DNA from: Malus domestica
Lineage: Eukaryota; Streptophyta; Magnoliopsida; Rosales; Rosaceae
DNA: 64,000 nt
Direction of reading: 5' to 3'
Assembly (NCBI RefSeq): GCF_042453785.1
Contig: NC_091670.1
Coordinates: 38,451,501 to 38,515,500, forward strand
The number at the start of each line of letters is the position of its first letter. The first letter of the stretch is position 1. Shown piece after piece: positions 56,654 to 64,000 of this stretch. The notes below the pieces were generated by a model, which was not told the origin of the DNA, did not search any database, and saw only the letters and a program-made list of their open reading frames with translations. The position numbers were made by a program, and so were the translations under genes.

Positions 56654-57391
56654 CGTGGGACATTACAGAGAGTGTGAGAGGAGGCCGCGTGGAGGAATTG
56701 GAGGCTTGGTTTGGTGGGTGTGAGCTAAGCCGCCGGCCATATTTTCTTCCTTTTCTTCGTAATTTGCACTTCATGAAAACACATGCACCGTCAAATACCA
56801 ACACCTTTCCTCCCATTTAATGCACCTCGGCTTGGCTCAATTATAATCAGCTGTCACTCCGGGCTCCCTTTAAATTTATCTTATATTTATAGTGTAATTT
56901 TTTCGAGATATCTGATTTTCGCATTTTCATCTTTTTTGTTTTGTACATTTTTTAATTTAATTTTTAAATTAAATAAACTAAAAATTAACGAACTAAGATA
57001 AAAGACAAAATTGCATAAAAATGCATGTGAAAGTCACTTGTTAATAAATAGAGGTAGAATATGTAAAGATTTGAAAAGTATATATAGAAATTAAACTATT
57101 AAAGTATCAAATAAATGCTCTTCGATAACAAGTTTCTTATTTAAAAAAAAAAGCAATATATATACACACACGTTTGTAAATAATAGTAGATTTAAGTTCA
57201 TAAGTACTTACATAATCTTTTGATTATGCTCGTGATGAATTCAATTAAAAGTGAATTAAGGCGTTCAAGTTGCAAGGATAATTAACTCATTCTTTTATGT
57301 TGGTCTTATAATAATCTGCTCTTGTGCTTAACACTTAAAGGCAACTTTCTTTCACACCTAAATTCATTTGCTCTTCATAACTCAACCCAAA
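56654..57391. other. Unassigned AT-rich spacer
   Basis: No gene or clear repeat recognised. Confidence 0.4.
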
Positions 57392-58438
57392 TTTAATTAA
57401 GGATAAATAGCCAAAATGGTCTCTGAGATTTGCATAACTCATTACTTTGGTCCCTGAGATTCCAAATCGATAAAAGTGGTCCCTGAGATTGTCCACCATC
57501 CATCATTTTGGTCATTCCGTTAAAAACTCCGTTAAGTGTCCTGGAGCTCTTGACCGGAAGTTTGGGCAATTTTCAAAGCTTCGTAACTCAATTATTTCTT
57601 AACCAAATTTGACCCATAATATATCAAAATGAAAATAGGAAAGTGTAGAATAAGATTATACCTATTTCAAAGCCTAATGGTTGCCGGAGATGGCCAGAAA
57701 ATAGCCTCAAAGTTGACTGGTCCGAGTGAAAACTTGAAAACTCGCCGGAAACTGGGTAAACTTTAAATGTTCGTAACTTCTTCAATACTCAACGAAATCA
57801 GTGATTCAAAAACGAAAATCATACTTCTCAACAAGACAAAGAGAATGGAACATTTTTCGACGGCTAAATCGTCTTGGTTAGGCCGGAAAACAGCTCGAAA
57901 GTGACTAACTCGAGACCAAGATAGCCACTTTCGAGCCGTTTTCCGGCCAAACCACCGCAAGTTAGCCATAAAAAAAGGTATCATTCTCTTTGTCTCATCG
58001 AGAAGTATGATTTTAGTTTTTGAATCACTTGATTTCATTTAGTATTGAAGAATTTATGAACGTTTAAAGTTTACCCAGTTTCCGGCGAGTTTTCAAATTT
58101 TCACTTTGACCAATCAACTTTGAAACTATTTTCCGGCAATCTCCGGCAACCATTGGGATTCGAAATAGGTATAATTTTATTCTACACTTTCCTATCTTCA
58201 TTTTGATATATTATGGGTCGAATTTGGTTAAGAAACGATTGAGTTACGAAGCTTTGAAAATTACCCAAATTTCCGGCCAAGAGCTTCGGGACACTTAACG
58301 AAGTTTTTAACGGAATGACCAAAATGATGGATGGTGGACAATCTCAAGGACATCTTTTATCGATTTGGAATCTCATGGACCAAAGTGATGAGTTATGCAA
58401 ATCTCAGGGACCATTTTGGAGATTTACCTTTTAATTAA
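57392..58438. mobile_element. Mutator-type foldback (MULE-MITE), ~1 kb
   Basis: A 9-bp direct repeat TTTAATTAA (57392-57400, 58430-58438) flanks 57401-58429. The two halves are inverted copies of each other over about 500 bp each, from GGATAAATAGCCAAAATGG at the left edge to the inverse of AGGTAAATCTCCAAAATGG at the right, meeting near 57915. Nine-bp duplications with long inverted ends are the mark of Mutator-like elements. No transposase; non-autonomous. Confidence 0.85.
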
Positions 58439-59033
58439 AGGCTAAACTTTTTCAATAGAGCCTAATATATATTCCCAAAACATCTTTTTTTCATTTCCTT
58501 GAAATTTAAAGCTTTTTCCTTTGAAAAAAAACAACAACCGTAACTGTCATAGTGAAGGCCAATCCTTGTTGTTGACACAACACCTCCTTCTTAGGTGCAC
58601 AATAACATGCCTCTAATTTAAAGGCATTGCAAGGAAGTTCCTACATGAGGAGAGTTACACTTTTAGCTGAGGTGTGAAAACAATCTACTTAACCAAAATC
58701 TATACGATTTGTTTATTTAGGTATTAACAGAAAGAAAAATATAAAAGTGAAGGTTGTGAAAAGCATGGGACATGGCATTCTCCCGGCTTGACCTGCAAAG
58801 CGCAGCCAAGCCATTTGTTTTCTGAGGGCTGAAGCTTTGGGACTTGGGGAGGTGGGAGATCGGGGATTGGTGGGCAAAGTCACAGCCGTGAAGCTCAAGA
58901 GCAAGATCCATGTGGTCCCTGATCATAACGCAACAAAAATATAAAAGTGACGAGTTTTTTCTTTTTTACGTGGAACTTTGATTGAACGATATCTTAGAGA
59001 AGAAAAACGGGAACCATCTTTTTAATTCAAAGG
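58439..59033. other. Unassigned spacer
   Basis: No gene recognised; 58713-58926 is open on the minus strand without a recognisable product. Confidence 0.4.
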
Positions 59034-59400
59034 TCTCACACTCGTAAATCACATTACGACGCAAGTAATTTTATTGAGCTTTTTACTCTTATTTTTAAAA
59101 AGCAACAAATTTCTTCGATTAATTAATTAAGGTCTAAACCTCTTTAATTAATAAGAATTCAAGATGATCATATTTTAAAGAAGAGACAACTTTCCGCATG
59201 TAGATAATTTCTGAAAATTCAAAAATCTCACACTCGTAAATCACATTACAACATAAGTTTATAATTTTATTGAGCTTGTTACTCTTATTTTTGAAAAGCA
59301 ACTAATTTCTTCTATTAATTAAGGTCTGAACCTCTCTAATAAGACAATCATATTTCGACGAAGGGACAACTTTCCGCACGTAGATGATAATTCCTGAAAG
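59034..59400 (+). repeat. ~192-bp tandem duplication
   Basis: Two adjacent diverged copies opening TCTCACACTCGTAAATCACA and sharing 'gacaactttccgca' and 'ttattgagctt'. Confidence 0.85.
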
Positions 59401-60099
59401 CATAGCTGCAGAGAATATGCATTATTATTCTTGAATATTTTGGCCATATGCATGCATGCTGAAAATGAAGGGTGCAAAATATTGACTGAGAGTTTTCGAT
59501 GCTCTGGGAAGATAGACCAAACTGACGTGTGCACACAGGAAAAAGAGACTCCAGGAATAAAATTACCAGATAGTAGATCATAAGATCATTGAAAATAGTA
59601 ATACCACGCGTTTAATTTAATTTAAAGGGTTGCATTTGGCAATAAACAATATACCGTTCAAAATATATGTTAGTTTTTTCTTCAATTGTCAAATATATAC
59701 AGCTCAAAGATCAGTTTTCATTTTTTAAGGTTATTTTTGTAATAACCCGTATTTAAAAATAAAAAAAAGGTTATATATACGTATAATATTATTTTGTTAG
59801 GCCTTAAACTTAATCTCTTGACTTGTTGATGGAAAATCACCATTGCTAGCTTCATTGATCTTTAATTTGAAGCACAATCAGGAACAAAGAGCTGAGAGCT
59901 TGAATTGGGGATTATCTAACTAGAATTGGTGTGATATTTTTAACAAATGGTGAGGTGGCAAGTTGAGTTAATGTAGTGTGATTATTCATCCCTGAACATT
60001 GGAGAGGTGTGAGTCTATATAGGGCCATAGATTTGTATTTCAATTATTTGTCTATATTTTCTCTTCAATGCTTCAATCTATCATTCCAAATTCTCCAAT

Positions 60100-60490
60100 G
60101 AGATAACCACATGTGGATTTGAAATGCAAAGTAGACGTAAGTGAAGATCTTTAACATCCAGTAGTACAGCTTCTTCGATCAGATTTACTCTCTATAAATG
60201 GAGAAGAACGAAGGAAAAAAAGGGAGGAATAGAAACACCACCACATGAGCAAGAAGAATGTCTTCTTTCTTAGACCAATCCCTCCTTCACTATCCATTTC
60301 TTTCATATTATGTCAAGGCTTGAAGCCATTTCCATTGTATTTTGTAAATCTTTCATACATAGTGAAATAAAAATCTATATCCACCTCTAGTGGACGTAGC
60401 CGAATTGGTGAACCACTTAAATCTTCGTGTTCCTTTGTGTAATTGCAATAGATTTGAGTTGAGCAAACCATTTAAACACTGAGTTATTAA
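60100..60490 (+). mobile_element. Possible LTR fragment
   Basis: Contains a TATA-like 'ctctataaatggagaaga' at about 60190, an AATAAA at 60365, and at 60388-60430 'agtggacgtagccgaattgg' followed by 'tgaaccac', wording usual near the U5 end of plant LTRs. No paired LTR, primer site or coding region found. Confidence 0.4.
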
Positions 60491-63034
60491 ATAGAAACAT
60501 AATGGAAAAGGAGGATCGACAAATTAAATGAGGAAATGGTAACATATTGCTTATCATTTATATTAAAGATTATTATTTTGTTATTAATATTATGATTATA
60601 CTACTCTTGTCACTAATCAATTTGATTTATGTTGAAGCTTGCAAGCTTATTAGATAAAATGTGAGTATTGATATCTATGTGCACATGACATATACATATG
60701 CATTGCAAAGTAAGAAAAAGAGTTGTGTTGTGTCCAGTGCTCACTTGTGTAAAGTGTTTGAGTTGTGAGGATATTCAAGGGTTGAAGTTTGCCTTTAATA
60801 TAAAATAATGAACCTTGTGTATGTTAGGTGTAGGGTGCAGGGCTTAAGTATACAAATTGGTTGATTATAAAAATAATGAAATCTTGTTTTATGTCAATCG
60901 TCGGGGGAATGGCTTGAATATACAATTGGGCGTCGGGGAAAGTGTCTGTTTAATAAAGTGGAAACTGAGACTTTAATTACAAAAATTGGGGTTAAGGGAT
61001 GAACGGGAGTTAACTCATATTCTAAGGTATTCGGAGCCAAGTGGTATAAACATGGTATGAGACTTGCAGGCTTGGGTGTCTTAGGTATGTGTTGACGGGA
61101 TTAGAAGGCAGTGAGTACATTCATGTATCTCATTGCATACATTTTATGTATTTGCAAGAGCTACTCATTTCAATTTAGTTGGTACTTTTGTTATGAATTA
61201 ATTTTGTATACTACTATTTTATTTCCACTGCGTAGTCAATAAATTATATGTAGTAAACTCAAGCTTTTATTCTGAAAGATTTGTTATATAGTGTAATCAT
61301 TGTAATTTAATTTTATTTTCCATCATATCTTGGTTGTATAATTTATTTTTATTGCTAAGATATGACTCACACCCTAACTTGTGAATAGTCTTTATTTGCA
61401 GGTTGGAGCATGAAAATTTTCTCACAGCCAGTACAACTTGGACTAACCACATGTACAAGTCCCCTTTTAACAGCTATGACTCGATGTGGCACGTTTAGTT
61501 GTACGTTTTGTACTCTGAAGTCCCTTAGTCATTTTGGATAGCAATTTGCTACTTAAAAGTAAAGAAAAAGTTAAGTTAACCAGTCTAACAACCATATATT
61601 GACGGATCTATAACGTGACAAACATGAGAAATAGTACAACAATTTGTCATATATCATTTGTCAAATGGTATTTGCAATTTTTGCTCTCTCTCAATTTCTT
61701 TTATGAAGGAAATTCAATTGATCTCAGCAAATGCAAATGGAATATTATTAAATGGCATTCATATCTTATGAGTCACACCATTCTACTAGCTAGACCAAAT
61801 CATAGAAGTGTTCCCATCAATTAATAAATGTCACGAAGAAAATGCTTATTTAAATATGTAAAAATAAGGATTTTGACAAAAAAAAAAAAAAACGTGAAAA
61901 TAAGGGTACACACACATATATTATTTTCTTTTCATGTGCTGAAACTTTATGATGTATGGTCAGACAATAAACTTTGTTGGCCGAAGCAGATAAATCTTGT
62001 CTAATGAAGATACCTGAGCAGCTGACATGGGTGAATGATTTAAGGATTGTTTTGTTGACATTGTGCCCTACATGCACTTAATTTCTTCTTCCTTGGGCGG
62101 CTGCGTCATTCAATGCCGACAATGCTGGAAATTTAGCACCATACTTCTGTGACTTCTCCATCTCTTGCATTTTTGGCTTATGTTTTTCTGCGTAGTGAGT
62201 GTATACGCGGTATTATGCGGATTTGTTTTATGCATAGTAATGGTAGCTAGCATTAAGTCAAAATATTGACATGGTTTTGTCTGTTATGGGCATGCATGCT
62301 CAAATTGGCCATGGGAGGCCTCCTTATGTTTCTGATTTTAATTTATTTTATGATATTCTTATGGGGTTTTTTTTCCATTCGATGTCGATACGTATTTTTG
62401 AGATTAGGGTTTAGGCAATTGATATTATTGTGTACCAGGAACTGTGAATGGATGTGGAATTGTACTACTACAAATAGTACTACATCTTTGATATCGATTG
62501 CTTGTTAAATCTTGTGAATGTGTAATGAGCGAAAGTATTCATGTATTAAACCTATTTGGAGAGGTAATTATTTATTATTAAATCCAAATTATGATAATAT
62601 TTACTTGCGAAACCCAAATTTGCTATAATTTTTGTTTATTGAGAATCATGCATGCCATAAAAAATAATTGCTCCATGTGTATGTGTCGAAATTAGGTGAT
62701 GATACTTGGCATATGTTTATATTTTCAATCTGTTTAAATAAAAATATATAAAACTAAAACCCATGAAAATTAACAAAGGAAAAGGGTCCTACAAAACCAA
62801 ATAAATGGTTCATGGGATATGATATACAAATTATTTGGGAGCAAAAAGAAGTAAGACCCACAAGGGTTTGTCACAAGAAAATGTATTAACATCTTGAATA
62901 TCCTTCTCTTGAGAGTTGAAGTTTGGATGAATATATTTTAATTAAACTGATGATCCATCTAATGGTGGATAATTTGAGAGTTGTTTTCTGACTTTCGATC
63001 TATACAAAAAAAAAAAAAAACACAACTTGAGGCT
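60491..63034. other. Unassigned stretch
   Basis: About 2.5 kb with no supportable gene. The GC-richer piece 60890-61110 reads like degraded retroelement DNA but shows no identifiable domain. Confidence 0.35.
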
Positions 63035-63284
63035 GAATTACGCAAGAGGTCAATTACCCATGCAAATGCAACGTGTTCAACGCTTAGCTTGTACTGTCTT
63101 CTTCAGCGATTCTCTTTGTTCAGGATTTGAGGAACCGCCAGACCTCATTACTGGTTTTCTTCTTAAAGAGTGTATTGAATAGTTTAGCTATTGTTTTAAT
63201 CTTTTGTTGCATTGCTTCCGTGTATTGACTTGTTCTTCAAAGCAATGAAATTCTCTACCGTTTCAATTAAAAAAAAAAAAAAAT
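63035..63284 (+). pseudogene. L1-type LINE 3' end with poly(A)
   Basis: A short frame VQRLACTVFFSDSLCSGFEE then PPDLITGFLLKECIE and stop matches the end of the RNase H-like domain of plant L1 elements ('VAHRLARFAL...WFEEPPD...'). It is followed by a 100-bp 3' UTR with 'tcaaagcaatgaaattct' and a poly(A) run at 63270-63283. Strongly 5'-truncated. Confidence 0.6.
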
Positions 63285-64000
63285 AGATGGAGAATATAAT
63301 AGACAAATGCTAAAAGGTCAAACAAAGAAAAATTATTAAGAAATAACATAGTTATTACTCTTCTATGATCTTAACACGTCTACTAAATATAATGCTAAAG
63401 AATTTTCACGATTCTGTTTAGTCATGTAGCCTCCTAGGTCTTAACTAATTAAGTCAAACTTTGTTAATAATGTTACACTAATAAGAGTCTAAATTGCAAA
63501 AGACTGTAGTCCACGTCTCGCACATATCATTGACCTTAGGCTGCTAACAAAAGATAGGACATTGCGATGGAATTATTAGATTCTTTACTCTTTGAATTAT
63601 TATTTGTGTATTATATTAAACATAAACAATTTGATTAGGTGGTTATGGTTGCATAATAACACAACAAACTTGATAGCTACCCCAATATGTTATAATAATA
63701 TTCCATGGCATCTGCATTCTGCAGCAGTCCCACACAACCGCGTACCAGCAACAACTGCTAACAAAATTATTTTCTAGCTATGAGATTTACGGCAAAATCT
63801 AAAGAGATAATTAACTAAATCCAAAAGATTTGATTCTAAACAAATAAGTTCAAATATTTGTACATTAATCTCACCTCCAACCGCGGTTACAACAGTGGCG
63901 ATGCCCACCTACGCGTAGTTGGTGGTTGGTGGAAGAAGTTGGACGCACTCTAAAGTCACTCCATGGATACTCTTCAATCCTTCCTGAGTCCTCCACCAAG
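63285..64000. other. Unassigned right edge
   Basis: No gene recognised. The last 150 bp are richer in GC and may belong to a feature outside the window. Confidence 0.35.

Noticed and set aside
57763-58038. Minus-strand frame in the Mutator foldback
   Set aside because: It spans the palindrome centre and reads inverted copies of itself; no transposase similarity.

Overview
The window is nuclear DNA of a eudicot plant: AT-rich, with intron-containing genes, GT-AG (and one GC-AG) introns, CT/GA microsatellites in 5' leaders, and dense MITE and retrotransposon remnants. The RTE-type LINE with a (TTG)n tail, the Cassandra-like 5S-bearing LTR and the repeat families resemble what I remember from Rosaceae such as apple or pear. 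That assignment is inference; no search was run.

Genes, left to right. 4941-5438 (+) is a broken KDEL-receptor (ERD2) fragment. 6955-9329 (+) encodes SEC61 alpha, the ER translocon channel (six coding exons, 475 aa). 18126-19472 (+) is an intronless DUF641/GIL1-like gene (448 aa). 22514-25655 (-) is a class II trehalose-phosphate synthase, clearly TPS7-like (three exons, 854 aa). 30484-33651 (+) is a PiT/PHO4-type phosphate-transporter homologue (eleven exons, 610 aa) with altered signature residues. 35277-41263 (+) is the plastid acetolactate synthase regulatory subunit (twelve exons, 477 aa, two ACT-domain repeats). 50220-50293 (-) is tRNA-Ile(AAU). 51210-51452 (+) is a candidate small secreted peptide. 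55875-56165 (-) is a PIP/PIPL-type secreted peptide precursor. Apart from the ER-related pair at the left these genes show no shared pathway, as expected of a plant chromosome arm.

Mobile DNA. The most striking structure is 41323-49700: about 8.35 kb flanked by an identical 15-bp direct repeat, starting 60 bp after the acetolactate synthase stop codon. On the minus strand it reads: full-length RTE LINE with an intact 1052-aa endonuclease/reverse transcriptase ORF, then 4.46 kb of unrelated DNA (element X), then a second LINE 3' end with its (TTG)n tail. Element X carries on the plus strand a 224-aa coiled-coil ORF preceded by a roughly 913-bp tandem duplication and a 60-bp minisatellite. A separate 5'-truncated copy of the same LINE, with a 15-bp target-site duplication, lies in intron 7 of the acetolactate synthase gene. 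Elsewhere: a Harbinger deletion derivative (52918-54325), a 1-kb Mutator-type foldback (57401-58429), a Cassandra-like LTR (21432-21792), an AT-flanked foldback (413-1146), several MITE families each present two to four times, LINE 3'-end remnants and many short local tandem duplications.

The long gene-poor stretches (9.6-18 kb, 26-30.4 kb, 58.4-64 kb) hold only these repeats or sequence I cannot assign.
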